A DNA stretch of 64,000 bases from positions 62,001 to 126,000 of the forward strand of contig NZ_MDGM01000003.1 of the NCBI RefSeq assembly GCF_002742285.1, read 5' to 3'. Shown piece by piece: positions 37,069 to 45,084 of this stretch. Every line of letters starts with the position of its first letter. Within the stretch, counting starts at the first letter, position 1. Origin of the DNA: Paramylibacter kogurei. GTDB lineage: Bacteria; Pseudomonadota; Alphaproteobacteria; Rhodobacterales; Rhodobacteraceae. A program made the translations under genes and the position numbers. The notes beneath the pieces are model-generated. The model had not been told where the DNA came from and ran no database searches. It saw only the letters and a list, made by a program, of their open reading frames with translations.

Positions 37069-37659
37069 ATGACAAGTAAACGCGCATGGCAGCGCATGTT
37101 ATCTGGGCGGCGTTTGGATTTATTGCATCCATCCCCGCTGGATATTGAAATCGAAGATATCGCGCATGGGCTTTCGTTTGTGGCGCGTTGGAATGGGCAA
37201 ACACACGGCGATTATCCATATTCGGTTGCAGAGCATTCGGTTTTTGTGACCGAGTTATTCACCCGATTGAATCCACGTATAGACCGCAAATGGCGATTGG
37301 CTGCGTTGCTGCACGATGCGCCAGAATATGTTATCGGCGATATGATCAGCCCCGTCAAAAGCGCGGTTGGCCCCGCCTATAAAGAGATGGATGATCGCCT
37401 CACCGCCGCCATCCATCAAAAATTTGGGCTGCCTGCAAAAATTCCTGATTTGATCAAGCGCCAAATCAAACGCGCGGATACGCTTTCGGCATGGCTTGAA
37501 GCCGTGCAATTGGCAGGGTTTAGCAGCGATGAGGCCGACAAATTATTCGGCAAACCCGTGCTGAAAGATTTACCCAATCGCAATTTGCGCCCCCACCCCC
37601 CGATGGAGGTGAAGGGACAATTTTTAGAAGTATTTCATGATTTAATCGACAGCGTTTAA
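37069..37659 (+). CDS. HD-domain phosphohydrolase, YfbR-like
   Basis: A 196-residue HD-superfamily protein. The metal ligands are in AEHSVFV, LLHDAPEYVIGD and a later Asp (KRADTLSAW). YfbR-type enzymes remove phosphate from deoxynucleoside 5'-monophosphates; the substrate here is inferred. The ATG at 37069 is preferred over TTG 37063. It lies between ahcY and the hvrB-like gene, the place of an uncharacterised frame in R. capsulatus. Confidence 0.85.
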   Translation: MTSKRAWQRMLSGRRLDLLHPSPLDIEIEDIAHGLSFVARWNGQTHGDYPYSVAEHSVFVTELFTRLNPRIDRKWRLAALLHDAPEYVIGDMISPVKSAVGPAYKEMDDRLTAAIHQKFGLPAKIPDLIKRQIKRADTLSAWLEAVQLAGFSSDEADKLFGKPVLKDLPNRNLRPHPPMEVKGQFLEVFHDLIDSV

Positions 37660-37672
37660 GCGCCCGGCGATT

Positions 37673-37849
37673 TTACCAGAATGTTTGCAAATATGCGCGA
37701 TCCAACCGGCGGCGTGCCTGATCGCGTTCCGCCTTTTCTGCGTTTCGGTAACGACGCATTTGTGAATAGTAGTCTTCGGTTTTATTTTGCGAATTTTGTG
37801 GTTCTGTGCGGCTTGCAATTCTGAACGCGTTTGAAAAAATTCCTAACAT
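37673..37849 (-). CDS. small conserved-looking protein of unknown function
   Basis: A 58-residue frame from ATG 37849, with a strong purine-rich ribosome site (AAGGAAAGG) seven bases upstream. It begins MLGIFSNAFRIASRTEPQ. The middle is rich in charged and aromatic residues (DYYSQMRRYRNAEKAERDQA) and likely forms a basic helix. It fills the gap between the HD and LysR genes on the opposite strand. Confidence 0.55.
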   Translation of the reverse strand: MLGIFSNAFRIASRTEPQNSQNKTEDYYSQMRRYRNAEKAERDQARRRLDRAYLQTFW

Positions 37850-37946
37850 TTTATTTTCCTTTCCTTGTTTCGTTGAATCATTTGTGACACGATTTAAGGG
37901 TTGGATCGAGTTTATAAGATTTTCAATATGTAAGGAAAACTAACAT

Positions 37947-38834
37947 ATGGATTGGGCAACGATACCATCGTTATCTTGGTTGCGCGCATTTGAAGCCACT
38001 GCAAGGCTCGGCAGTTTTTCAAGCGCTGCACAAGAGCTTAACGTGACCCATGCAGCGATTGCGCAAAATGTGCGTGCCTTAGAAAACTATTTCGCGCAAA
38101 CATTGGTGATGCGGCGCGGACGGGGCATGGTGGCAACCGCAGAGGGGCGCGCGCTTGCCGATAGTTTGGCAAATGGCTTTTCGCTTATCGCGGATGGGGT
38201 GGAAACATTGCACAGCCATAATACACAGCGCCCGCTGAATATCTCGATCACACCTGCCTTTGCCGCAAGTTGGCTTATGCCGCGCATCGGGGAATTTTGG
38301 GCGGCGCATCCAGACATTACGGTGAATCTCAGCCCGACAACGCAATTGGTGGATTTGGCAAAAGATGGTTTTGATATGGGTATTCGATTTGGCAATGGCG
38401 ATTGGGCAGGGTTGGAATCCGAACATTTAACCAGTGGCAATATCATCGTTGTCGCCCGTGCCGATCTGGTGGCGGGGCGAAAAATCAAAACCTTGCATGA
38501 TGTCTGTGATCTGACCTGGTTATTTGAAAGCCATATGTTAGAGCGCAAAGCCTTGGTCGAAAACGAAGGGATCGATTTGCGTGACTGTAAGGTCAGCATG
38601 TTGAACACAAGCGAACTTGTACTCGCTGCAACGCGTTCTGGTTTGGGGATGTCGCTTCAACCTCAAGCGTTGGTTACACCCGCAATTCAATCGGGTGAGC
38701 TGGCAAAAATATGTGCCCTGCGTGATGATGGGTTGGGATATTATATGGTCACGCGTTCTGGGCGGGAAACGCCGGCGCTACGTGTGTTTCAAAAATGGCT
38801 GCGCCGCGCGGCGGTGGAATCTAACCGCGATTAA
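37947..38834 (+). CDS. hvrB: LysR-family regulator, HvrB-like
   Basis: A 295-residue LysR regulator of the GcvA-type group. The helix-turn-helix is in LRAFEATARLGSFSSAAQEL with NVTHAAIAQNVRALE, followed by a type 2 periplasmic-binding effector domain (about 95-290). Its place between ahcY and regA matches hvrB of R. capsulatus, which activates ahcY. The name is by synteny. It overlaps the convergent regA by four bases, and no hvrA lies between them. Confidence 0.72.
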   Translation: MDWATIPSLSWLRAFEATARLGSFSSAAQELNVTHAAIAQNVRALENYFAQTLVMRRGRGMVATAEGRALADSLANGFSLIADGVETLHSHNTQRPLNISITPAFAASWLMPRIGEFWAAHPDITVNLSPTTQLVDLAKDGFDMGIRFGNGDWAGLESEHLTSGNIIVVARADLVAGRKIKTLHDVCDLTWLFESHMLERKALVENEGIDLRDCKVSMLNTSELVLAATRSGLGMSLQPQALVTPAIQSGELAKICALRDDGLGYYMVTRSGRETPALRVFQKWLRRAAVESNRD

Positions 38835-39385
38835 CGCGGGCTACGCTTGGCCAAGATACGTTGCAGTGTTCGCCGATGCATATTCAAACGACGCGCCGTT
38901 TCCGAAACATTGCGATCACAAAGTTCAAACACACGTTGAATATGTTCCCAGCGCACCCGATCCGCAGACATCGGATTTTCAGGTGGCGGCGGGCGGTCCC
39001 CTGGAGTGGCCAGCAATGCATTTGTTACATCATTGGCATCGGCAGGTTTTGAAAGATAATCCGTCGCCCCGATTTTCACTGCCGCAACCGCGGTGGCAAT
39101 CGCACCATATCCCGTAAGCACAATGACCTTTGCCTCCGGTCGTTTTTCACGCAACACTTCGACCACATCCAAGCCATTGCCATCTTCGAGTCGCAGATCA
39201 ACAACCGCATAGGCAGGTGGCGTTGCAGTGCAAAACGCACGCCCAGCGGCGACGCTTTCAAGTGCGGTTGGAGTAAAACCTCGTTTTTCCATGGCGCGTG
39301 CCAAACGGCGGCGAAACGGTTCGTCATCATCCAAAATGAGCAGGGATGTATCAGGCCCAATATCTGTCAATTCACGATCCGTCAT
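38831..39385 (-). CDS. regA: redox response regulator RegA/PrrA
   Basis: Global redox regulator of photosynthesis, respiration, carbon and nitrogen fixation genes in its family. Receiver domain with the acidic cluster LILDDDEPF, phospho-acceptor D63 in VVDLRLEDGNG and Lys in YLSKPADA. A Pro-rich linker (PGDRPPPPENP) leads to a Fis-type helix-turn-helix (NVSETARRLNMHRRTLQR), almost invariant among RegA proteins. Length 184 is usual. Its kinase RegB is at 40154. Confidence 0.96.
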   Translation of the reverse strand: MTDRELTDIGPDTSLLILDDDEPFRRRLARAMEKRGFTPTALESVAAGRAFCTATPPAYAVVDLRLEDGNGLDVVEVLREKRPEAKVIVLTGYGAIATAVAAVKIGATDYLSKPADANDVTNALLATPGDRPPPPENPMSADRVRWEHIQRVFELCDRNVSETARRLNMHRRTLQRILAKRSPR

Positions 39386-39453
39386 TGCTATGTCCTAATG
39401 TGGCTGTCGCACCTTTTTAAGTGCAAGCATCACATTGGTCAAATAGATCATCG

Positions 39454-40059
39454 CTATCCTTTGGTATAGCATGCAATCTTGTCTGCCATGTCTTCGGGTG
39501 TTGCCTCGCGACGGAAAAAGTCAACAAAACCAGATGGCGACATTAAATACGTAAATGTTGAATGATCCATCAGATAATCCGCATCACCTTCGCCATTTTT
39601 GGCGCGATAGGTTTTATAGGTTTTGGACGCTGCGGAAATTTGTTCCTCTGACCCTGTTAAGGCAATCAAACGTGGGTGCATGATTTCGGCATAGTCTGCC
39701 AGAACCTGTGGCGTGTCACGCGCGGGATCAATGGTAATGAACACAGGGTCGATTTTAATCCCCCGTGCATCCAATATATCCACGGCCTCCAAATTGCGTG
39801 CCGTGTCCAACGGACAAATATCAGGGCAATATGTGTAGCCAAAATAGATCAGGCTATAATCTTTGATGACATCTTTTTCTGTGACCTGTTCACCGGCCTG
39901 ATTTACCAATGTAAACGGCCCGCCAATCGCAGCCGCACCCCCCGCAATTGCAGAGTCGGAACATTGATCACCAGATTTACCGAGCAACACAAACCCAGCC
40001 CCCGCCGCCAAACCAATGGTGACAACCGATGCGGCCAATATCGCATAATTCTTTGACAT
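39454..40059 (-). CDS. senC: SCO/SenC copper chaperone
   Basis: A membrane-anchored, thioredoxin-like protein needed for copper delivery to cytochrome oxidase. The anchor helix is at 7-26. The copper ligands are C78 and C82 in GYTYCPDICPLD and H166 in LMDHSTFT. The ATG at 40059 gives 201 residues. The order senC-regA beside regB is the classical photosynthesis/respiration regulatory cluster (prrC in R. sphaeroides). Confidence 0.95.
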   Translation of the reverse strand: MSKNYAILAASVVTIGLAAGAGFVLLGKSGDQCSDSAIAGGAAAIGGPFTLVNQAGEQVTEKDVIKDYSLIYFGYTYCPDICPLDTARNLEAVDILDARGIKIDPVFITIDPARDTPQVLADYAEIMHPRLIALTGSEEQISAASKTYKTYRAKNGEGDADYLMDHSTFTYLMSPSGFVDFFRREATPEDMADKIACYTKG

Positions 40060-40153
40060 AACGTCTCTCTCTTTCTGGCAAATCCTGTGAATTTGATCTA
40101 GCGTTTGACGACAAAGCGCAAGCGGCCATATCGTCACAATCGCGTTAGGGGAC

Positions 40154-41572
40154 ATGATGCCAGTTAAACAACCTGATTTGTTCAATCGTTCCGCCAGAAG
40201 CGAATGGGTGCGATTGCGCACATTGATCATTTTACGTTGGCTGGCAATTACGGGTCAAACACTGGCAATGATCGTTGCTGTGTTTTTGTTAGATCTATCG
40301 TTGAATGTCGGGCTTTGCGCATTGGCGATTGGGTCATCTGTTTTGTTGAACCTGATTTCGTTATTCGTTCTGCCTGCGAATAAACGGCTTTCAGAACGCG
40401 AAACCCTGCTGACCCTGGTTTTTGACCTGTGTCAGCTTGTGATATTGTTGTACCTCACGGGCGGGATCAACAATCCGTTTGCCCTGCTCATTTTGGCACC
40501 CGTAACCATTTCCGCCACTGCGCTTTCGTTACGAGCCACGATTGCCATTGGCACATTGGCGGTATTGTCGATTACAACCATAACAATTGCATATGTTCCA
40601 TTAATGACCAACAGCGGCGAATTTGTTACCTTGCCCGATTTGTTCCACTGGGGAAATTGGACAGCACTTGTGATTGGTATCGTGTTTTTGGCGGCATATG
40701 CGCGGCGCGTGACAATGGAAACATTTTCCATGTCACAAGCGTTGGCCGCAACGCAAATGGCGCTGGATCGCGAATATAAATTGTCGATGCTTGGTGGTGT
40801 TGTGGCCGCAGCGGCACATGAAATGGGCACACCCCTTGCAACAATCAAATTGGTGTCATCCGAATTGCAATCCGAGCTGTCAGATTCACCTGATATGCTA
40901 GAAGATATGCAACTCATTCATAGCCAAGCAGATCGGCTCAGCACAATCCTAAAGGACATGGGTCGCACGGGTAAGGATGATTTGCATCTTAAATCAGCCC
41001 CCGTCACCAGCATATTGCGCGAAGCCGCAGAACCACACGAAGGCCGCGGCAAAGAGATTATTTATCTGTCCAATGGCACAATTGAACAAGGAAATTTGTT
41101 CGGCGTTCCCTTGGTACAACGCCATCCAGAGGTGATTCACGGCCTGCGGAATTTGGTGCAAAACGCCGTGGATTTTGCACAATCCAAGGTTTGGGTACAC
41201 ACCATATGGACCGAAAATTCCATTCGCATTTTGGTCGGTGATGATGGCAAAGGTTATTCAGCCGAACTGATCCACCGTATCGGTGATCCATTTTTGGGAT
41301 CACGTTCACGTAAAAAACAAAATGCACAAAAACGCCCGGAATACGAAGGCATGGGATTGGGATTGTTCATTGCAAAAACACTCTTGGAACGATCGGGTGC
41401 GGAACTTACGTTTTCGAATGCGCGTAACGAAACAAATAACACCCCCGAAACACCGCCAAATTTGGCTTTGATGAAAGACGCCGTAGGTGCAATCGTGACC
41501 GTCCGATGGGCACGTGCCAATATTGAAACACAATCCAAGGTTTTGGGTGAAAATCAACGGTTTGAGATATAA
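40154..41572 (+). CDS. regB: redox sensor histidine kinase RegB/PrrB, lacking the redox cysteine
   Basis: A 472-residue kinase with six N-terminal membrane helices, the quinone-binding motif GGINNPFALLILAPV (103-117), the H-box AAAAHEMGTPLAT with phospho-acceptor H222, and a HATPase domain (GDDGKGYS, GMGLGLFIAKTLL). In R. capsulatus RegB the redox-active Cys265 lies 40 residues after His225. Here the residue 40 after H222 is Leu262 (CTC) in SQADRLSTILKDMGR. The protein's only cysteines, C55 and C93, are in the membrane part. Signalling is thus probably by quinone state alone. Confidence 0.94.
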   Translation: MMPVKQPDLFNRSARSEWVRLRTLIILRWLAITGQTLAMIVAVFLLDLSLNVGLCALAIGSSVLLNLISLFVLPANKRLSERETLLTLVFDLCQLVILLYLTGGINNPFALLILAPVTISATALSLRATIAIGTLAVLSITTITIAYVPLMTNSGEFVTLPDLFHWGNWTALVIGIVFLAAYARRVTMETFSMSQALAATQMALDREYKLSMLGGVVAAAAHEMGTPLATIKLVSSELQSELSDSPDMLEDMQLIHSQADRLSTILKDMGRTGKDDLHLKSAPVTSILREAAEPHEGRGKEIIYLSNGTIEQGNLFGVPLVQRHPEVIHGLRNLVQNAVDFAQSKVWVHTIWTENSIRILVGDDGKGYSAELIHRIGDPFLGSRSRKKQNAQKRPEYEGMGLGLFIAKTLLERSGAELTFSNARNETNNTPETPPNLALMKDAVGAIVTVRWARANIETQSKVLGENQRFEI

Positions 41573-41574
41573 GG

Positions 41575-41589
41575 TTAACTGTTCGTTAA
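41575..41589. promoter_or_regulatory. CtrA-type binding site upstream of the DivL-like gene
   Basis: TTAA-CTGTTCG-TTAA is an exact match to the TTAA-N7-TTAA consensus of the cell-cycle regulator CtrA, 44 bases before the proposed start of the DivL-like gene and three bases after the regB stop. Confidence 0.6.
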
Positions 41590-41632
41590 TATTTCATCAG
41601 TTAATGAATGAAAAACGCACAGAGGACCTAAA

Positions 41633-42835
41633 ATTCTTTCCGATCTGACAATTTCCAATCTTTCGTTGTTGGCGACACTGGCACTTATTGCGAGTATGTG
41701 TGCGATTCTAATTCGTCAAAATCAATCAACGCAGTCTGACAATATTACCAAACTTGCGGATAAATTGCCCATTTCCATTTGGTGCGAGCTGGATGGTAAA
41801 GTTTTTTGGGCGAACGAAAATCATCTGTCTCTGTGGAAACAGTCGGGCAAGGATCAATTCACCATTGATGCGTTCAATTTACATGCGCCGATTGTTCTGA
41901 ACGGGCCAAGTGTTGGCGCAACTCTCTCGATTCCCACACAACCAGATGCGCGGGACTATGAAATTTGTCTATTTGAATACGAAGGGCGAGAATTTTATTT
42001 TGCGCTCACCGCAGATTCAGTACAAAATGCCAGGATCGAGCGTCAACGATTTGTTGAAAACATCTCTGAAAGTTTTGCAAATTCACCCACTGGAATTGCC
42101 GTATTCGACCAACAACACGGGTTATCAATGTTTAACCCCGCTTTGACAAAGCTGTTGGATATCCCGCCCAGTTGGCTTGCCAGTTCGCCCAGTATTGAAG
42201 ATTTTTTAAGCAAACTTCGTTATCACGGCGCAATGCCAGAACCGCGCGATTTCAACAAATGGCGCACCGAATTTATCAGCGATCTCAACGATCCAGATTT
42301 CCAATATCAAGATGATTGGAACATGCCCAATGGTTCCATTTACAATGTTTCCGCCTATCCCAATTCCAATGGTGCCGTGACTTTCTATTTTGAAGATATA
42401 TCGGGGCGGGTCTTGGTCGAACGTGAATATCGATCACATCTTGATAATCTTTATAACGCGTTTGATGCACTTGATTGTGCGGTGATTATGTTTGAACGCT
42501 CTGGCGAAATGGCATTCGCTAATCAAGAATTTGATAAATTATGGGGCAAGGAATTTTCCCGCTCTGTGGTTGTCCCAGATATCATCGCCGTAAGCCGATT
42601 TTGGTCCGAACAATGTATGCCATCGCCAACCTTTGGCGATTTGCGTGATTTTGTTTTTCAACTGGATGACAAAGAAACTTGGACTGCTGATTTAACATTG
42701 AAAACCGGCGAGGCGTTAGAGGCAACATTTACCCCGTTGATCAATGGCCAAACCTTTTGCGTATTTCAACGCAAGGCTTATGGCGCACAGCCCCCTGTTT
42801 TCGAAACGCATGAAAAATCTATTGCCAAAGCGTGA
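41633..42835 (+). CDS. divL: DivL-like PAS-domain protein without kinase domain
   Basis: An N-terminal membrane helix (LSLLATLALIASMCAILIRQ) and three PAS-like segments (about 40-90, 140-240 and 265-370), then the protein ends. There are no HisKA or ATPase domains, which full-length DivL carries. Its place directly upstream of tsaE-amgK-murU-addBA-trxA is that of divL in other alphaproteobacteria, and R. capsulatus DivL is described as a PAS protein acting on the CtrA pathway. ATT at 41633 has GAGGA at six bases; TTG at 41666 has no ribosome site and would cut the helix. The start is therefore uncertain (400 or 389 residues). Confidence 0.65.
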   Translation: MLSDLTISNLSLLATLALIASMCAILIRQNQSTQSDNITKLADKLPISIWCELDGKVFWANENHLSLWKQSGKDQFTIDAFNLHAPIVLNGPSVGATLSIPTQPDARDYEICLFEYEGREFYFALTADSVQNARIERQRFVENISESFANSPTGIAVFDQQHGLSMFNPALTKLLDIPPSWLASSPSIEDFLSKLRYHGAMPEPRDFNKWRTEFISDLNDPDFQYQDDWNMPNGSIYNVSAYPNSNGAVTFYFEDISGRVLVEREYRSHLDNLYNAFDALDCAVIMFERSGEMAFANQEFDKLWGKEFSRSVVVPDIIAVSRFWSEQCMPSPTFGDLRDFVFQLDDKETWTADLTLKTGEALEATFTPLINGQTFCVFQRKAYGAQPPVFETHEKSIAKA

Positions 42836-42892
42836 TTGCACGTCGCATTGCACACAGTTATCGTAACCCCAAAGGGTAACGAGGCAGTCACA

Positions 42893-43387
42893 TTGCAAAT
42901 TAAGCTATTTTTGGATTCTGTTGATGCGACAACTGCGCTTGCGCAAAAATTGGCGAGCCGATTGCAAAATGGCGATACGATTTTGTTATATGGCGATGTT
43001 GGTGCGGGCAAAACGCATTTCGCACGACAAATAATTTCCACGCGACTGGCCGTTGATGGAATAAACGAAGATATTCCCTCGCCTACTTTCACTTTGGTAC
43101 AAACATATGAAACGACACAGGGCGAAATTTGGCATGCCGATCTTTATCGCCTGACATCAATTGATGAAATTGACGAGCTTGGTCTTGAAGACTCCATCGG
43201 TGATGCAATTTGTTTGATCGAATGGCCCGAAAAAATCCAAGAAAATTTGGCAGCGCATGCATTGCAAGTTCATCTTGAAACCTGTGATGAAAATACGCGA
43301 AATGTTGTTCTGGAATGGCAACATCAAAAATGGGATGACATGTTACACGATGTAATAAAAACACTGGAAAACCCAATTGATGCATAA
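42893..43387 (+). CDS. tsaE: tRNA threonylcarbamoyladenosine biosynthesis ATPase
   Basis: ATPase partner of TsaD/TsaB in t6A37 modification of tRNA. The Walker A motif is LLYGDVGAGKTHFARQ, and FTLVQTYE plus IWHADLYRL are family motifs. The start is TTG at 42893, with GAGG eight bases upstream, giving 164 residues; an earlier TTG at 42836 has no ribosome site. It overlaps the kinase gene by eight bases. Confidence 0.93.
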   Translation: MQIKLFLDSVDATTALAQKLASRLQNGDTILLYGDVGAGKTHFARQIISTRLAVDGINEDIPSPTFTLVQTYETTQGEIWHADLYRLTSIDEIDELGLEDSIGDAICLIEWPEKIQENLAAHALQVHLETCDENTRNVVLEWQHQKWDDMLHDVIKTLENPIDA

Positions 43388-44396
43388 TCGTGAAACCGAA
43401 ATTATCGCATTTTTGAAATCAAATGGAATGGGTGCTGCGACACGCACATCATTGGTGGCTGATGCATCCTTTCGCAGGTATGAGCGGATCGAAAATAATG
43501 CTGACATTTCTATATTAATGGATGCACCGCCTGAAACAAATCTGCCGGTTAAAATTTTCGCTGATGTCACCACGCTTTTGCACAATGCGGGTGTTTCGGT
43601 TCCCAAAATTTTTAAGGCAAATTTTGATCGTGGCTTTTTATTGATCGAAGATTTCGGAAATGACTTATTTGCAAATTTGTGCCGCACAAATCCGGAAATG
43701 GAAATGGATCTGTACCGCGCCGCAATTGACGTATTGCTTCAGGTTCAAAAAAACGCGTCCTGTGAATCATTGCCACCTTATGATCTGGCTACATATCAAC
43801 GCGAATCCGATCTTGCGCTGGAATGGTATTATCCCGCGACAATAGGAAACCAACCACTAGACGCTCAATTTTCAACGCTGCGCGCATTGATCAAAGATAC
43901 AACAGATGCACTCGAACCTTTCGACAGATGTACAATTTTGCGCGACTTTCACGCGGAAAATTTGCTTTGGTTGCCACAACGAAGCGGCGTAAAACGTGTC
44001 GGTTTGCTTGATTACCAAGACGCGCTTGCAGGTCATCCTGCATACGATGTGGTGTCATTGCTCGAAGATGCGCGGCGCGATACATCACCCGAATTACAAA
44101 ACGAAATGAAGTCTTATTTCATTGCTCAATCAGGGATCAATGAATCCACGTTTAACCAAGCGTATCACACGCTTGGCGCCCAACGAAATTTGAAAATCAT
44201 TGGCTTGTTTACCCGGCTTGCCGCGCGTGATGGCAAGGTGCAATATCTTGAACTCATCGAACGCGTTTGGAACCATTTAATGCATGATCTTTCCCATCCA
44301 GCATTGCACGATTTGGCAAATTGGGTCGCAGAAAATTTGCCCCAGCCAAATGAATCTGTAATGAAAAAACTTGTGGATTACCATCATGAAGCCTGA
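43380..44396 (+). CDS. amgK: N-acetylmuramate/N-acetylglucosamine kinase, AmgK-like phosphotransferase
   Basis: A 338-residue aminoglycoside-phosphotransferase-fold kinase. The catalytic loop is LRDFHAENLLWL and the metal-binding Asp is in GLLDYQDALAGH. Followed by a MurU-like nucleotidyltransferase, it fits the AmgK-MurU route, which phosphorylates recycled MurNAc at C1 and makes UDP-MurNAc without de novo synthesis. It overlaps both neighbours (8 and 11 bases). Confidence 0.85.
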   Translation: MHNRETEIIAFLKSNGMGAATRTSLVADASFRRYERIENNADISILMDAPPETNLPVKIFADVTTLLHNAGVSVPKIFKANFDRGFLLIEDFGNDLFANLCRTNPEMEMDLYRAAIDVLLQVQKNASCESLPPYDLATYQRESDLALEWYYPATIGNQPLDAQFSTLRALIKDTTDALEPFDRCTILRDFHAENLLWLPQRSGVKRVGLLDYQDALAGHPAYDVVSLLEDARRDTSPELQNEMKSYFIAQSGINESTFNQAYHTLGAQRNLKIIGLFTRLAARDGKVQYLELIERVWNHLMHDLSHPALHDLANWVAENLPQPNESVMKKLVDYHHEA

Positions 44397-45084
44397 TGCC
44401 GCGATGATATTTGCAGCGGGTTTTGGCACGCGTATGGGCGCGCTTACGAAATCAACGCCCAAGCCGTTGATAAAAATATCCAACAAACCACTAATTGATT
44501 ACGCCTTGGATTTGGTGAACGCGGCAGATGTGAAAACAACCGTGGTTAATCTTCACTATTTACCGGAACAAATTGAACGTCATTTGGAAAATACGCAGGT
44601 AAAAACGCTTCGTGAAGCTCCTGATATCTTGGAAACAGGCGGAGGATTGAAAAACGCATTGCCAATATTGGGAAATGATCCAGTTTTCACACTTAATTCC
44701 GATGCGGTTTGGACTGGGGCAAACCCATTAACGCTTTTGCGTGATCATTGGAATCCCGAAACGATGGATGGTCTTTTGGCGCTGATCCCATTGGAAAACG
44801 CCCAAGAATACGCTGGTGCCGGTGATTTTTTCCTTGATCAACACGGGTCCTTACGCCGCCGTGGAACATCAAAAACCGCCCCATTTGTTTTTTCTGGCGC
44901 ACAAATTATCAAAACAGATATGTTGCAATCCATCAATAAGACAAGCTTTTCATTGAATATCCTTTGGGATGAAATGTTAAAAAACAATCGCTTACATGGC
45001 GTTGTTCATCATGGTGGATGGGTGGATGTCGGCCATCCCAACGGCATCATCACCGCAGAAAACGAATTGGCAAAACATGTTTAA
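44386..45084 (+). CDS. murU: MurNAc-1-phosphate uridylyltransferase, MurU-like
   Basis: A 232-residue sugar nucleotidyltransferase. The N-terminal motif is AAGFGTRMGALTKSTPKPL, with LETGGGLKNALP and TLNSDAVWTG for nucleotide and metal binding. It is half the length of GlmU because it lacks a beta-helix. With amgK it would turn recycled MurNAc into UDP-MurNAc. It overlaps addB by eight bases. Confidence 0.86.
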   Translation: MKPDAAMIFAAGFGTRMGALTKSTPKPLIKISNKPLIDYALDLVNAADVKTTVVNLHYLPEQIERHLENTQVKTLREAPDILETGGGLKNALPILGNDPVFTLNSDAVWTGANPLTLLRDHWNPETMDGLLALIPLENAQEYAGAGDFFLDQHGSLRRRGTSKTAPFVFSGAQIIKTDMLQSINKTSFSLNILWDEMLKNNRLHGVVHHGGWVDVGHPNGIITAENELAKHV

